Shown piece by piece: positions 15,120 to 24,898 of a stretch of DNA of 64,000 bases. Position 1 is the stretch's first letter. Each line of letters begins with the position of its first letter. The position numbers were made by a program, and so were the translations under genes. The notes below the pieces were generated by a model, which worked only from the letters and a program-made list of their open reading frames with translations, had not been told where the DNA came from and made no database searches. Where the stretch lies: positions 4,836,001-4,900,000 of the forward strand of contig NZ_CP063808.1 of NCBI RefSeq assembly GCF_018128905.1, in the 5' to 3' direction. This DNA comes from Streptomyces sp. A2-16. Lineage in GTDB: Bacteria; Actinomycetota; Actinomycetes; Streptomycetales; Streptomycetaceae.

Positions 15120-17924
15120 CTACGGGGTCACGGTCACCCCGGGCGCCATCTCGGCGGTCCCGTTGGTGAGCTTCCCGGAGCCGGTGGCGCCTTCCGAACT
15201 GACGAAGCGCAGCTCGTGGTTGGTGCCCCCCGCGGTGCCGACGGCGAGCAGGAGCGTGGGCTGGTTGGCCGCGTAGGCGTTCTGGACGAAGGAGGTGATG
15301 TCGACGGTGATGTCGCGGCCGTCGATGGCGTTGCCCTGGTGGGTCCCGCCGCCCTCGGGGACGAGGGTCGAACCGAGGGTGAAGGTGGCCGACTTGGCGA
15401 CGGAGGAAGTCGTGGCGGTGAAGCTCGGCCGGTTCTGCCAGGTCATGGTGTTGACCGGGCAGGACGTGCCGCCGCCGGTGCAGGTGGTGTCGCTGACGGG
15501 ATGCACGAGCAGCTGGTCGGTGTCGGTCGACGGGACCGAAGCATAGCGGTGGCCGACGTAGGTGAGATGGAGTGTCGCCTGGCTCGGTGCCCTGGTGAGG
15601 CCGCTGAGGGGGAACTGGAGGTAGGAGAGCTTTCCGTCCCCGGATCCTGTGGTGTACTGCTCCCCCATCAGGCCGACCCCGGTGTTGCGGGTGATGAGGG
15701 TCAGGTCCGAGGAGTTGTTCTTGGTCTGGTCGCCGGTCCACGCGCCCACCCAGGTGTCACCGTTGGTGAGGGCACCGGCCTTGACGTTCCGGGTCTGGCC
15801 GTTCGCGTCCGTGTAGGTGTTGGTCAGCGTACCGACCCCGCTCGTCGTCAGCGGGAACTGGCTGGTGTACCTGACGAGTTGACCCCCGACGCGAAGGTTC
15901 TTCAGCGTCGCGTTCGTGACACCGGTGATCGAACTGCTCGTGCTCTGCTTCGAGAACCACACGTTGTCGAGTGTGAGTGTGCCGATCGGAGCCCTGGTGT
16001 ACGAGTACGCGGTGCCCGACCCGTCGGGGTTGGGGGCCAACCCGTAGATCGCCTGCTGCTCGGCGGTGACGGTCTGGGTGGATCCGTTGCCGCCGTTGAT
16101 CCCCACCGGTCCCTTGGTGAAGCGGGAGTTGTCGATCGAGCTGTTCTTCACCACGATGCTCTGGAAGCGCGCGTACGGGTTGGGGCTGTTGTGCGTGAAG
16201 ATGCCGCCTGCCCACGGCGATACGGAGTTGAAGTTGTCGAACGTGTAGTTGGTGAGCCGGTATCCGTACGCGTTCCATCCGATCCGGATCGCGTTGCCGG
16301 CGGCGACGGACCAGTTCAGCGTGTTGCTGACCGAGATGTTCTTCGAGTCCGCGGCGTCCCAGTGGTAGTTGTCGAACCCGAGCTCGTCGGCGACGGTGTC
16401 GTGGGCGCCGACCGCGTTGACATAGCCCTGGACGTCGGCGCTGGAGGTGCCGAGCTGGAAGTTGTTCCACACGCCGGGGGCCAGCGGGGCGAATCCGTCG
16501 CTGGGGTTGTAGTGGCCGGAGGCGAACGCGTCGTCGTTGCCGAGGGTGAAGACGCCGTTGGCGGTGATGTCCTGGCCGCTCGCGAAGTCCGTCCCGTCGA
16601 TCCACGGCTGGCGGTACGGGGTGAGGGCCTTGATGTTGTTGAACGTCACCCTGTTGGCCGTGTGGGTCTCGTAGTTCCACTGCTTCGCGTCGCGCACGTA
16701 GGTGTCGTTGAACGTGATGTCCGACGAGTGCATGACCATGACGCCGCCCTGGTGCTGGCTGCGGTAGGCGTCGTGGGAGTCACCGATGCTGCGGGCGTTG
16801 TAGTTCGCCACGCCGCTGCCGTCGAAGACGCCGCGGCCGTCGAGTTCGATGTCGCTCGAGTTGATGATCCCGACCGCCGGCTCGAACGCCTCCATGTACG
16901 CCTGGATGCGGTTCTTCAGCAGGGCCCCTTCGTCGGTGTAGATCTTCAGCTTGCCGCCCTTGAGCTTGCTGCCGTCCAGACCGTTGACCAGGAGACCGGA
17001 CCATACGTACGTGCCGTTGGGGAAGTAGAGCGTGTTGAGTGCCGTGGGGTTGGCCTTGATGGTGTCGATGGCGGCCCGCAGGGCGTACGTGACGTCGCCC
17101 GCGGCCATGGCCCGGACATTCGGGTACCGCACGTTGACGCTGCTCGCGCTCACCAGGCTCCCGGCCGAGGTCTTCTGACCGGCGGGTATGGCAGTGCCGT
17201 TGACGGTCTTGCCGGCCATGGAGCTCGTCGTCGCGGCGGGAGCCTTCTGAGCCGCGCTGTTGGGGTGCGCCGCGAGGTACTTCGCGGCGAACTCCTGGAA
17301 GTTGAGGACACCGGTCTGCAGATTGACGCCGGAACCGTCCGGTGCGCTCGTGGTGTTCGGGCGCCGCGCCGGGTCTTCCAGAGGGTCGTTGACGACCGCC
17401 AGGTAGGGCTGTCCCGTGGCGTTGGTCGAGTCGCCGTTGACCATCACGATCGCTTGGTTCAATCCGGCGTCGGCTGACAGCCGGAACGTCAGGGTGTGCT
17501 TGTCCGCGCTCACCGAGACGCTGCTGGAGGGGTAGTAGCGCGCCGGGTAGATGTTCACCGTGTCGATCGTGGTGCTGGGCAGCGTGACCGTGATCGTCGG
17601 TGTCCGGGAGTCCGACGCGAAGCGCGCGATGTCGAAGTTGTGGCCGTTCTGCGCGTACTGGACAGCCTGGACGGGCGTGCCGGCGACCTGCACCTGGTAC
17701 TTGGTGGACGCCACGTCCGGGGACGTCGTCGTACCGCCGCCCACTCCCGTCGGTGCGTACGTGTGGACGGTGGTGGCGGCGTGTGCGGGGACGGTGCCGG
17801 TGAGCATGAGGCTCGCCGCCGCGATGGTGGCGCCGGCAGCGGCCGCGATGAAGCGCTTCACGCGCGATCTGCGTCGCGCCGGGACGGGGTTCGGGTCGGC
17901 GTCGCCGCCGGCCGGTCGGTTCAT
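15120..17924 (-). CDS. secreted right-handed beta-helix glycoside hydrolase with C-terminal DNRLRE/CBM96-like module
   Basis: The 934-residue protein starts at ATG 17924 with GGAGGAG upstream. An N-terminal signal (RRRSRVKRFIAAAAGATIAA..AHAA) precedes an immunoglobulin-like domain, then a parallel beta-helix of pectate lyase/polygalacturonase fold. Helix signatures include YPNVRAMAAGDVTYALRAAI, GRGVFDGSGVANYNARSIGD, VMVMHSSDITFNDTYVRDAK and FTLGNDDAFASGHYNP; the paired Asp residues after GN are the likely catalytic acids. GH49 or a GH28-like class fits best and the substrate is uncertain. The C-terminal ~190 residues (LSYLQFPLSGLTRAPSQATL, TMTWQNRPSF, VDITSFVQNAYAANQPTLLL) form a DNRLRE-type carbohydrate-binding module. 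Confidence 0.85.
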   Translation of the reverse strand: MNRPAGGDADPNPVPARRRSRVKRFIAAAAGATIAAASLMLTGTVPAHAATTVHTYAPTGVGGGTTTSPDVASTKYQVQVAGTPVQAVQYAQNGHNFDIARFASDSRTPTITVTLPSTTIDTVNIYPARYYPSSSVSVSADKHTLTFRLSADAGLNQAIVMVNGDSTNATGQPYLAVVNDPLEDPARRPNTTSAPDGSGVNLQTGVLNFQEFAAKYLAAHPNSAAQKAPAATTSSMAGKTVNGTAIPAGQKTSAGSLVSASSVNVRYPNVRAMAAGDVTYALRAAIDTIKANPTALNTLYFPNGTYVWSGLLVNGLDGSKLKGGKLKIYTDEGALLKNRIQAYMEAFEPAVGIINSSDIELDGRGVFDGSGVANYNARSIGDSHDAYRSQHQGGVMVMHSSDITFNDTYVRDAKQWNYETHTANRVTFNNIKALTPYRQPWIDGTDFASGQDITANGVFTLGNDDAFASGHYNPSDGFAPLAPGVWNNFQLGTSSADVQGYVNAVGAHDTVADELGFDNYHWDAADSKNISVSNTLNWSVAAGNAIRIGWNAYGYRLTNYTFDNFNSVSPWAGGIFTHNSPNPYARFQSIVVKNSSIDNSRFTKGPVGINGGNGSTQTVTAEQQAIYGLAPNPDGSGTAYSYTRAPIGTLTLDNVWFSKQSTSSSITGVTNATLKNLRVGGQLVRYTSQFPLTTSGVGTLTNTYTDANGQTRNVKAGALTNGDTWVGAWTGDQTKNNSSDLTLITRNTGVGLMGEQYTTGSGDGKLSYLQFPLSGLTRAPSQATLHLTYVGHRYASVPSTDTDQLLVHPVSDTTCTGGGTSCPVNTMTWQNRPSFTATTSSVAKSATFTLGSTLVPEGGGTHQGNAIDGRDITVDITSFVQNAYAANQPTLLLAVGTAGGTNHELRFVSSEGATGSGKLTNGTAEMAPGVTVTP

Positions 17925-18138
17925 GCCTGTCTCTCCTCCGGACGAGACCTTTCCAGGTCTGTTCAGGCGCTCGCCGTCTGCTGAAGACGGCGCGGAGCAT
18001 TCGCGATGCTGCGGCCGGACCGGGGCCGTTGGGGCCGTCGCGGGCGAGAGGACCACCCCGACGCACAGGCGCGGGGCGCGAGGTGACATCGAGTGTTGTT
18101 GCGCGAGGTTGGCCCGGGTGACAACACCATCACGTTGA

Positions 18139-18155
18139 CCGATCCATGGAATCGG
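18139..18155. promoter_or_regulatory. candidate LacI-type operator
   Basis: CCGATCCATGGAATCGG is a near-palindrome (arms CCGAT/ATCGG around CCATGG) in the 441-bp gap between the divergent beta-helix glycosidase and LacI genes. A second half-palindromic stretch, ATCGATAAA near 18341, sits just before the LacI start. Either could be bound by the LacI protein; no second good copy supports the assignment. Confidence 0.35.
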
Positions 18156-18365
18156 GCGTGGCGGGGACGTTACTGCCGCATTTCCGGAGCCGTCAATGCT
18201 CCGCGCACGTCAAGTCGCGAAAACAGTCACGACCTGCCCATGACGCCAATCGCCTTGCTCCGTAACGGCTGGATCACTGCCATGGCGCGAAGTCTTGCCC
18301 TGCCGCGAGAGTCGTCCTACAGTGACGCCACTTTCGTGGATCGATAAATGTTTCGGGGAGACTAC

Positions 18366-19385
18366 GTGGTGACAATGGCGGATGTGGCCGCGAGGGCGGG
18401 GGTCACCAAGCAGACGGTCTCCAACGTGGTGTCCGGCAAGAAGGTACGGCCGGAGACGCTGGCGAAGGTGAACAAGGCGATCGCCGAACTCGGCTACAAG
18501 CCGAACCTGGTGGCACGCTCGCTGCGCACCGGCAGCACGTCGACGGTGGGGCTGTTCGTGCCGTCGGTGGCCAACGCGTTCTATTCGGAGGTGGTCGAGG
18601 AGGTGGAGAACCTCCTGGTCGGCCACGGATACAACCTGCTGCTCGCCACGACGCGCGACGATCCCGACTACACCCGGGCCCACCTGGAGAACCTCACGGC
18701 CCGCTCGGTGGACGCACTGCTGGTCGCCGGGGACAACGGCGTCGAACAGCAGCTGCCGATGCTCGCCGCGGCCAGCTTCCCGGTCGCGCTGTTCGCCTGG
18801 GAGGGCGACCCGCCGACCACACTCCCGGTGGTGTCCATCGACTACCAGCACGCCGGGTTCCTGGCCGGGTCTCACCTGCGGGATCTCGGCCACCGGAACG
18901 TCGCTGTGGTCGCCGACCTCCCCGCGCACACGCCGCGCATCGTGGGGTTGCGCCGGGCGTTCGCCGCCGACGGGCTGGACGACCGCAAGGTGTTCGCCTG
19001 CACCAGCGACGACGCCGCCGGCGGTTTCGCCGCGGCCTGCGCGGCGCTGGAGGCGGATCCGGAGCTGACGGCGATCTTCGCCACCCACGACGTCCTGGCC
19101 GTCGGTGCCATAGAAGCGGTGGTCCGGTCCGGGCGGCGGATCCCCGACGACGTCAGCGTCGTCGGCTTCGACGACATCGCCCAGGTCGGGCGGATCCGAC
19201 CGGCACTGACCACGGTCACCTTCCCCAAGCGCGAGATGGCCCAGCAGGCCGTCGAACTCCTGCTGCGAGCCGTCGACTCCGGTCGGCCGCCGACCAACGT
19301 CGTGTCGCTGCTGCGCCCGACCCTGACCATCCGGGACAGCAGCGGCCCCGCCCGGGGCGACCGCTCGGCGCCCGGCACCGCCTGA
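18366..19385 (+). CDS. LacI-family regulator of the glycan locus
   Basis: This sugar-responsive repressor has 339 residues from GTG 18366, which has GGGGAG 6 bases upstream; GTG 18369 or ATG 18375 are alternatives. The headpiece reads MADVAARAGVTKQTVSNVVS then LAKVNKAIAELGYKPNLVAR, with the Ala-containing hinge helix. The periplasmic-binding-protein-like domain follows (VGLFVPSVANAFYSEVVEEV; IFATHDVLAVGAIEAV; DDVSVVGFDDIAQVGRIRP). It diverges from the beta-helix gene and lies 85 bp upstream of the GH2 beta-galactosidase. A role in sensing a galactoside or fucoside is inferred. Confidence 0.92.
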   Translation: MVTMADVAARAGVTKQTVSNVVSGKKVRPETLAKVNKAIAELGYKPNLVARSLRTGSTSTVGLFVPSVANAFYSEVVEEVENLLVGHGYNLLLATTRDDPDYTRAHLENLTARSVDALLVAGDNGVEQQLPMLAAASFPVALFAWEGDPPTTLPVVSIDYQHAGFLAGSHLRDLGHRNVAVVADLPAHTPRIVGLRRAFAADGLDDRKVFACTSDDAAGGFAAACAALEADPELTAIFATHDVLAVGAIEAVVRSGRRIPDDVSVVGFDDIAQVGRIRPALTTVTFPKREMAQQAVELLLRAVDSGRPPTNVVSLLRPTLTIRDSSGPARGDRSAPGTA

Positions 19386-19470
19386 CCTGACACGGCACAC
19401 CCCGTAGCCGCCGGCGCAGTCCTTCCCAGCCATCTCCCGCCACCACGGGGCATTTCGAGAGGAAGCACCT

Positions 19471-22443
19471 TTGCTGATGAACGGCCTCGACCCCAACGCC
19501 TACGTCGAAGACCGGTCGCCGGGCACCGGACGGCTGCGGCCGCGCGCCGCGTTCGCTTCCGACCTGCCCACGATCGCGCTCGACGGCGACTGGAGATTCC
19601 GACTGGCGTCGGGGCTGGACGACCTCACCGGGGACTTCGCCGCGCCGGACTTCGACGACACCGCCTGGGACCTGCTCGCCGTACCGTCCTGCTGGCAGAT
19701 GACCGGCCTGCCCGGCGAGCCGCGCCACGGTGCCCCGGCCTACACCAACATCCTGTACCCGTTCCCGGTCGACCCGCCGCGGGTGCCCCGGCAGAACCCG
19801 ACCGGCGAGTACCGCCGCGAGTTCGACGTCCCGGACGGGTTCCCTGCATCGCAAGCGGTGCTCCGCTTCGAGGGCGTCGACTCCGCGTTCGCGGTGTGGC
19901 TCAACGGAATCCGGCTCGGCGACGGCAAGGGCAGCCGCCTGACCACCGAGTTCGACGTCTCCGCCGGTCTGCGCCCCGGCCGGAACGTACTCACGGTCCG
20001 CGTGCACCAGTGGTCGTCCGGCAGCTACCTGGAAGACCAGGACATGTGGTGGCTGTCCGGGATCTTCCGGTCGGTGTCCGTGGCCGCGCGCGGTGTCGAG
20101 GACTTCTTCGTCCACACCGCCTACGACCACACGACGGGGCAGGGCACCCTGGCCGTCGACGTCACCGCCCCCACCGCAGTGTCCCTGTCGGTGCCCGAGC
20201 TCGGCATATCCGCCGCCGACCCGGCCGGCCCGCACCTGATCGACGGCATCGAGCCCTGGTCGGACGAGCGGCCGCGCCTGTACTCGGGGGAACTGGTCTC
20301 CGACGCCGGCGAGCGCATACCGCTGCGCATCGGCTTCCGCACCGTGGCCGTCGTGGACGGCGTCCTGACCGCCAACGGCAGGCCGATCTCGCTGCGAGGC
20401 GTCAACCGCCACGAATGGCATCCGCTGACGGGGCGGACCCTGACCGAGGACACCATGCTGACCGATGTGCTGCTCATGAAGCAGCACAACATCAACGCGG
20501 TGCGCACCAGCCACTACCCGCCCGACCACCGTTTCCTCGACCTGTGCGACGAGCACGGCCTGTGGGTGTTCTGCGAGGGCGACCTCGAGACGCACGGCTT
20601 CGAACCCGGCGGCTGGCGGCGCAACCCCAGCGACGACCCCGCGTGGCGCGAGGCCTACCTGGACCGGGCCGCGCGGCTGGTGGAACGCGACAAGAACCAC
20701 CCCTCGGTCATCGTCTGGTCGCTGGGCAACGAGTCCGGCACCGGGGCCAACCTGGCCGCCGCGGCCGCGTGGATCCGGGAGCGCGACGACAGCCGCCTGA
20801 TCCACTACGAGGGCGACTTCGCGAGCTGCGCGTACGTCGACCTGTACTCCCGCATGTACGTCGGTGTGGACGAGCTGTCCGCAGTGGGACGCGGCCAGGA
20901 GGCCCCGACGGCTGATCCGGCCGACGACGCACACCGCCGCGCCCTGCCGTTCGTGCTGTGCGAGTACGGACACGCCATGGGCACCGGACCGGGCGGGCTG
21001 TCCGAGTACCAGCAGGTCATCGAGGCACATCCGCGGCTGGCCGGTGGATTCATCTGGGAGTGGATCGACCACGGGATCGCCCGGCTCACCGGGCAGGAGG
21101 AGCCCCGCTCGTTCTACGCCTACGGCGGCGACTTCGGCGAGGAGGTCCACGACGGCAATTTCGTCGCCGACGGCCTGCTCTTCCCCGACCGCACGCCGTC
21201 GCCGGGCCTGGTCGAGTACAAGAAGGTCATCGAACCGGTCCGGATCCACGTCGACCCGGCGGCACGGCGGATCAGCGTGCACAACCTGCACCACGTCCGC
21301 GACACCGGCTACCTGGACTTCCAGTGGACCGTCGAGGACGGCGGCGAGCTGGCCGGCTCCGGCCGCCTGACCGTGCCCGCGACCGCACCGGGCGCCACGA
21401 CAGCCGTCGAATGGCCCGCCGACCTCGCCGCAGCCTTCGATTCGGTGCGCAAGAACGGCTCCGGCGACGAGGTCTGGCTGACCGTCACCGCGGTGCTCGC
21501 CGCCGACGAGACCTGGGCCCGGGCCGGCCACGAGATCGCCTGGGCGCAGGGGCTGGTCGTGGCTCCCACCGCCTCGCCGGTCCCCTCCACGCCGGCGCCG
21601 ACGACCGCCCACGACGGGGTCATCACCCTGGGCCCCGCGACGTTCGACGCCCGCAGCGGGGTGCTGATCCGGCTCGGCGACCTGGAGCTCGACGGACCCA
21701 GGCTGGACATCTGGCGTGCCCCGATCGACAACGACCTGCTCAACGCCTTCGGCGAGCCGCAGATCACCGCCTGGCTCGCCGCGGGACTGCACCGGATGCG
21801 TCACGACGTCCTGAGCGTCGAGCCCGACGCACAAGGGCTCACGGTCAGCGCCCGGCTCGCCGCCGTCGGGTCCTCCTCCGCGCTCGGCGTGGTCTACCGC
21901 TGGACGGCCTGCGACGGTCCGGACGCGGGTCAGGTCCGGCTCCGGCTGGAATGCGCCGTCACCCCTGACGGCGCGTGGTCAGTGCCGCTGCCCCGGCTGG
22001 GGATCGCGATGTCGCTGCCCGGGACCGACGCCGAGGTCGAGTGGTTCGGCCTCGGTCCCGGCGAGGCGTACCGCGACTCCCGTACCGCCGCTCGCGTTGG
22101 CCGCCACCGGTCGACTGTCTCGGCGATGCAGACCCCCCATGTCCGCCCGCAGGAGAACGGCAACCGCCACCAAGTCCGCCGCACCCGGTTCACCACCTCG
22201 GACGGCACCCTGCTCATCACGGGCGATCCGGTCATCGACCTGACCGTGCGTCCTTGGAGCACCGCGGCCCTGGCTGCCGCTTCCCACCAGCACGACCTGG
22301 TCGGCGACGGCCGACTCCATCTCCACCTCGACCACGCGCACCACGGCCTCGGCAGCGCGGCCTGCGGCCCGGGCCCGTCGGCATCGGACGTCCTGGCCGC
22401 GGTCCCGACGGTGTTCAGCGTGGAGTTCAGCACCGGTCGGTAG
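19471..22443 (+). CDS. GH2 beta-galactosidase (LacZ type)
   Basis: This enzyme hydrolyses terminal beta-galactosides. It has 990 residues and no signal peptide, so it probably acts on imported oligosaccharides in the cytoplasm. GAGAGGAAG precedes TTG 19471; ATG 19477 is the alternative start. Domain order is the LacZ one: sugar-binding domain (VPSCWQMTGLPGEPRHG, TNILYPFPVDPPRVP), immunoglobulin-like domain, then the TIM barrel with RGVNRHEWHPLTGR. SLGNESGTG holds the acid/base Glu and VLCEYGHAMGTGPG the nucleophile Glu. The C-terminal small-chain domain includes WFGLGPGEAYRDS. The gene is followed by the sugar ABC transporter genes and probably forms an operon with them. Confidence 0.95.
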   Translation: MLMNGLDPNAYVEDRSPGTGRLRPRAAFASDLPTIALDGDWRFRLASGLDDLTGDFAAPDFDDTAWDLLAVPSCWQMTGLPGEPRHGAPAYTNILYPFPVDPPRVPRQNPTGEYRREFDVPDGFPASQAVLRFEGVDSAFAVWLNGIRLGDGKGSRLTTEFDVSAGLRPGRNVLTVRVHQWSSGSYLEDQDMWWLSGIFRSVSVAARGVEDFFVHTAYDHTTGQGTLAVDVTAPTAVSLSVPELGISAADPAGPHLIDGIEPWSDERPRLYSGELVSDAGERIPLRIGFRTVAVVDGVLTANGRPISLRGVNRHEWHPLTGRTLTEDTMLTDVLLMKQHNINAVRTSHYPPDHRFLDLCDEHGLWVFCEGDLETHGFEPGGWRRNPSDDPAWREAYLDRAARLVERDKNHPSVIVWSLGNESGTGANLAAAAAWIRERDDSRLIHYEGDFASCAYVDLYSRMYVGVDELSAVGRGQEAPTADPADDAHRRALPFVLCEYGHAMGTGPGGLSEYQQVIEAHPRLAGGFIWEWIDHGIARLTGQEEPRSFYAYGGDFGEEVHDGNFVADGLLFPDRTPSPGLVEYKKVIEPVRIHVDPAARRISVHNLHHVRDTGYLDFQWTVEDGGELAGSGRLTVPATAPGATTAVEWPADLAAAFDSVRKNGSGDEVWLTVTAVLAADETWARAGHEIAWAQGLVVAPTASPVPSTPAPTTAHDGVITLGPATFDARSGVLIRLGDLELDGPRLDIWRAPIDNDLLNAFGEPQITAWLAAGLHRMRHDVLSVEPDAQGLTVSARLAAVGSSSALGVVYRWTACDGPDAGQVRLRLECAVTPDGAWSVPLPRLGIAMSLPGTDAEVEWFGLGPGEAYRDSRTAARVGRHRSTVSAMQTPHVRPQENGNRHQVRRTRFTTSDGTLLITGDPVIDLTVRPWSTAALAAASHQHDLVGDGRLHLHLDHAHHGLGSAACGPGPSASDVLAAVPTVFSVEFSTGR

Positions 22444-22509
22444 GCGGGCCTGGCCGCCCGCCCACCGACAGTCCAGCAAGTCAGTCCCCGTCACGAAGGG
22501 TTCCCTCAC

Positions 22510-23817
22510 ATGGACAGCACCACCATACGCACCCGCAGACTCCTGGCGCTCGCCACTGCGACGGTCATCGCGTTCGGCGCCGGCGCGTGCAGCAGCGACA
22601 AGAACGACTCAGCCGGGGCATCGGGCGGGGGCGGGCCGGTGAGCATGGAGTTCTGGGGCTGGGCCGGCTACGAGAAGATCGTCGACCAGTGGAACGCCTC
22701 CCACCCGAACACCAAGATCACCTTCAAGAAGATCCCGTCGGGCCCCAAGGGGGGCTACACCCAGATCAGCAACGCGCTCACCGCCGGCAAGGGCCCGTGC
22801 CTGGCCCAGATCGAGTACCAGAACCTCCCGTCGATGCTCGTGAAGAACTCGGTCATGGACATCACGCAGTACGCGAGCGGCGGCATGGACAAGTACGTCC
22901 CGTCGGCCGTCTCCTCCTCCAGCGTCGGCGGCAAGATCTACGGGGTTCCGGTGGACGTCGGCCCGATGGTCCTCTTCTACCGCAAGGACCTGTTCGCCAA
23001 GTACGGCATCAGCAAGCCGCCGGCCACCTGGGCCGAGTACAAGGCCGACGCCGAGAAGGTGACCGCCGCCGACTCCGGTGTGAAGCTCGGGCCCGAGCTC
23101 GGCGGCGGCGACGGTTTGGCGGCCTTCACCCTGCAGACCGGTCAGTCCTGGTACTCGACCAAGGGCGACAGCTGGACCGTCAGCATCGACAACCCCGGCA
23201 CCCGCAAGGTCGCCTCCTACTGGCAGGACCTGAAGGACAAGGGTCTGGTGTCGAAGACCGGCAGCGCCTGGGACCCGCAGTTCAACAAGGCCTCCGAAGC
23301 CGGCACGGTGCTGACGTTCGTCGGCGCGGCCTGGGCCGCCGGCGGTCTGAAGTCGGACCTGCAGAACCTGTCCGGCAAGTGGAGGGTCGCCCCGATGCCG
23401 ACCTGGGAGGCCGGCGACGGCAAGAGCGCCAGCAGCGGCGGCTCGGCCACCTCGGTGATGACCGGGTGCAAGACGCCCAAGGAAGCAGTGCAGTTCGCCG
23501 ATTTTCTGTCCAGTGACCCGCAGGCCGTGAAGTTGGGCATCGAAGGCGGGCTGTACCCCGCTTCGAAGGCCGGACAGGACGACCCGTCGCTCACAGGGGG
23601 AGACCCGTACTTCGGCGGCCAGAAGGTCGGTGACGTGTACAAGGCCTCCGCCGCGCAGGTGCCCAGCACCTGGACCAACGGCCCGACCTTCCAGCAGGTC
23701 GAGACGGACTTCACCGGTGCCATCGGTCAGGGCACCCTGCCGGACGCGGTCACCAAGGTCCAGGCCTCTACGGTCGCCGCGATCAAGAAGCTCGGACTGT
23801 CGGTGACCAACGGCTGA
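22510..23817 (+). CDS. sugar ABC transporter substrate-binding lipoprotein
   Basis: This extracellular, lipid-anchored receptor delivers oligosaccharide to the two following permeases. The 435-residue protein has a lipoprotein signal ending AFGAGACSSD, with Cys near residue 27. It is of solute-binding family 1: MEFWGWAGYEKIVDQWNASH, GVPVDVGPMVLFYRKDLFAKYGI, PPATWAEYKADAEKVT. It lies 66 bp after the beta-galactosidase. A hairpin in the gap to the permease genes may raise binding-protein expression relative to the permeases, a common arrangement. Confidence 0.94.
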   Translation: MDSTTIRTRRLLALATATVIAFGAGACSSDKNDSAGASGGGGPVSMEFWGWAGYEKIVDQWNASHPNTKITFKKIPSGPKGGYTQISNALTAGKGPCLAQIEYQNLPSMLVKNSVMDITQYASGGMDKYVPSAVSSSSVGGKIYGVPVDVGPMVLFYRKDLFAKYGISKPPATWAEYKADAEKVTAADSGVKLGPELGGGDGLAAFTLQTGQSWYSTKGDSWTVSIDNPGTRKVASYWQDLKDKGLVSKTGSAWDPQFNKASEAGTVLTFVGAAWAAGGLKSDLQNLSGKWRVAPMPTWEAGDGKSASSGGSATSVMTGCKTPKEAVQFADFLSSDPQAVKLGIEGGLYPASKAGQDDPSLTGGDPYFGGQKVGDVYKASAAQVPSTWTNGPTFQQVETDFTGAIGQGTLPDAVTKVQASTVAAIKKLGLSVTNG

Positions 23818-23848
23818 GCCGGCGGAACTCCAGCCGCCCCCAAGGATT

Positions 23849-23878
23849 CCCGCGGCCGCCCGTGTCCGGCGCCGCGGG
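23849..23878 (+). terminator. hairpin between binding-protein and permease genes
   Basis: CCCGCGGC (23849-23856) pairs with GCCGCGGG (23871-23878) over a 14-nt loop, inside the 100-bp gap between the binding-protein and first permease genes. It may act as a partial terminator or mRNA stabiliser that sets stoichiometry. Confidence 0.45.
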
Positions 23879-23917
23879 GACCTGTTCCCTGACGACGAAC
23901 CGCCCAGCGAGGTTTCC

Positions 23918-24898
23918 ATGAGCAGTCCCAGCAGCACCCGGACCGCGTCACCGCCGCGGCCGGTGCCCGCGGTCACCCGCCGCGTCTCCCCCGCCGGTCG
24001 GCCGCGGCGCACCGGCCGCCGCAGCGCGTTGACCGCGTCGGGTTTCCTGGCGCCGTTCGCGGTGCTCTTCCTGTCCATGATGGTCGCGCCGATCTGTTAC
24101 GCGATCTACCAGAGCTTCTTCACCGTCCACCGCGCGGGGCTGTTCGGCGGTGCGCAGTCCACGGAGTTCGCAGGGCTGTCCAACTACGCCGACGCCTTCC
24201 GCGATCACGACTTCATGGCGTCGATCGTCCGGGTCGTACTGCTGGGCTGCGTCCAGGTCCCGGTCATGCTCGGCCTCGCTCTCCTGCTCGCGCTCCTGCT
24301 GGACTCCCGCTCGGCCCGGCTGCGGAAGACCTATCGGCTCACGTTCTTCCTGCCCTACGCGCTGCCGGGTGCGATCGCCGCGGTGATGTGGTCCTTCCTC
24401 CTGGTGAAAGACCTCTCGCCGTTCACCGGACCGCTGTCCCACCTCGGGATCCACACCGACTTCCTCTCGCCGTCGTGGGTTCCGGTCTCGATCGGGAACA
24501 TGATCACGTGGGGCTGGACCGGCTACAACATGCTGATCATCTACTCCGCGCTGCAGACGATCCCCGCCGAGGTGACGGAGGCCGCCGCGCTCGACGGCTG
24601 CACCGGATGGCGCCTGGCGTGGGCGGTGAAGATCCCGCTGGTACGTCCCGCGCTGGTGCTGACCACGGTCTTCTCCATCATCGGGACAGCGCAGATGTAC
24701 ACCGAGCCGGCGGTGCTGGTCGGCGCGCGCATCCCGGGTGTCGACCCGAAGTTCACCCCGATCATGAACACGACCCTGGGCATGGACGTGGGCGGCCAGA
24801 ACCTGGCCGCCGCCGAGTCCGTCGTGCTCGCGCTGATCACCCTCGTGCTCTCGTTCGGATTCCTCAAGTACAACCAGCGCAAGGGAGCGATGGCATGA
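23918..24898 (+). CDS. sugar ABC transporter permease (MalF type)
   Basis: This is one half of the membrane channel. The 326-residue protein has a Pro/Arg-rich cytoplasmic N-terminus (residues 1-35), then six predicted membrane segments starting at FLAPFAVLFLSMMVAPICYA. The EAA loop that contacts the ATPase reads EAAALDGCTGWRLAWAVKIP near residue 225. The stop overlaps the next permease start (ATGA). No ATPase gene lies in the locus; in Streptomyces such systems usually share the MsiK ATPase encoded elsewhere. Confidence 0.94.
   Translation: MSSPSSTRTASPPRPVPAVTRRVSPAGRPRRTGRRSALTASGFLAPFAVLFLSMMVAPICYAIYQSFFTVHRAGLFGGAQSTEFAGLSNYADAFRDHDFMASIVRVVLLGCVQVPVMLGLALLLALLLDSRSARLRKTYRLTFFLPYALPGAIAAVMWSFLLVKDLSPFTGPLSHLGIHTDFLSPSWVPVSIGNMITWGWTGYNMLIIYSALQTIPAEVTEAAALDGCTGWRLAWAVKIPLVRPALVLTTVFSIIGTAQMYTEPAVLVGARIPGVDPKFTPIMNTTLGMDVGGQNLAAAESVVLALITLVLSFGFLKYNQRKGAMA

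Noticed and set aside
15216..17477. 753-codon plus-strand frame opposite the beta-helix gene
   Set aside because: Same antisense artefact; no family motif.
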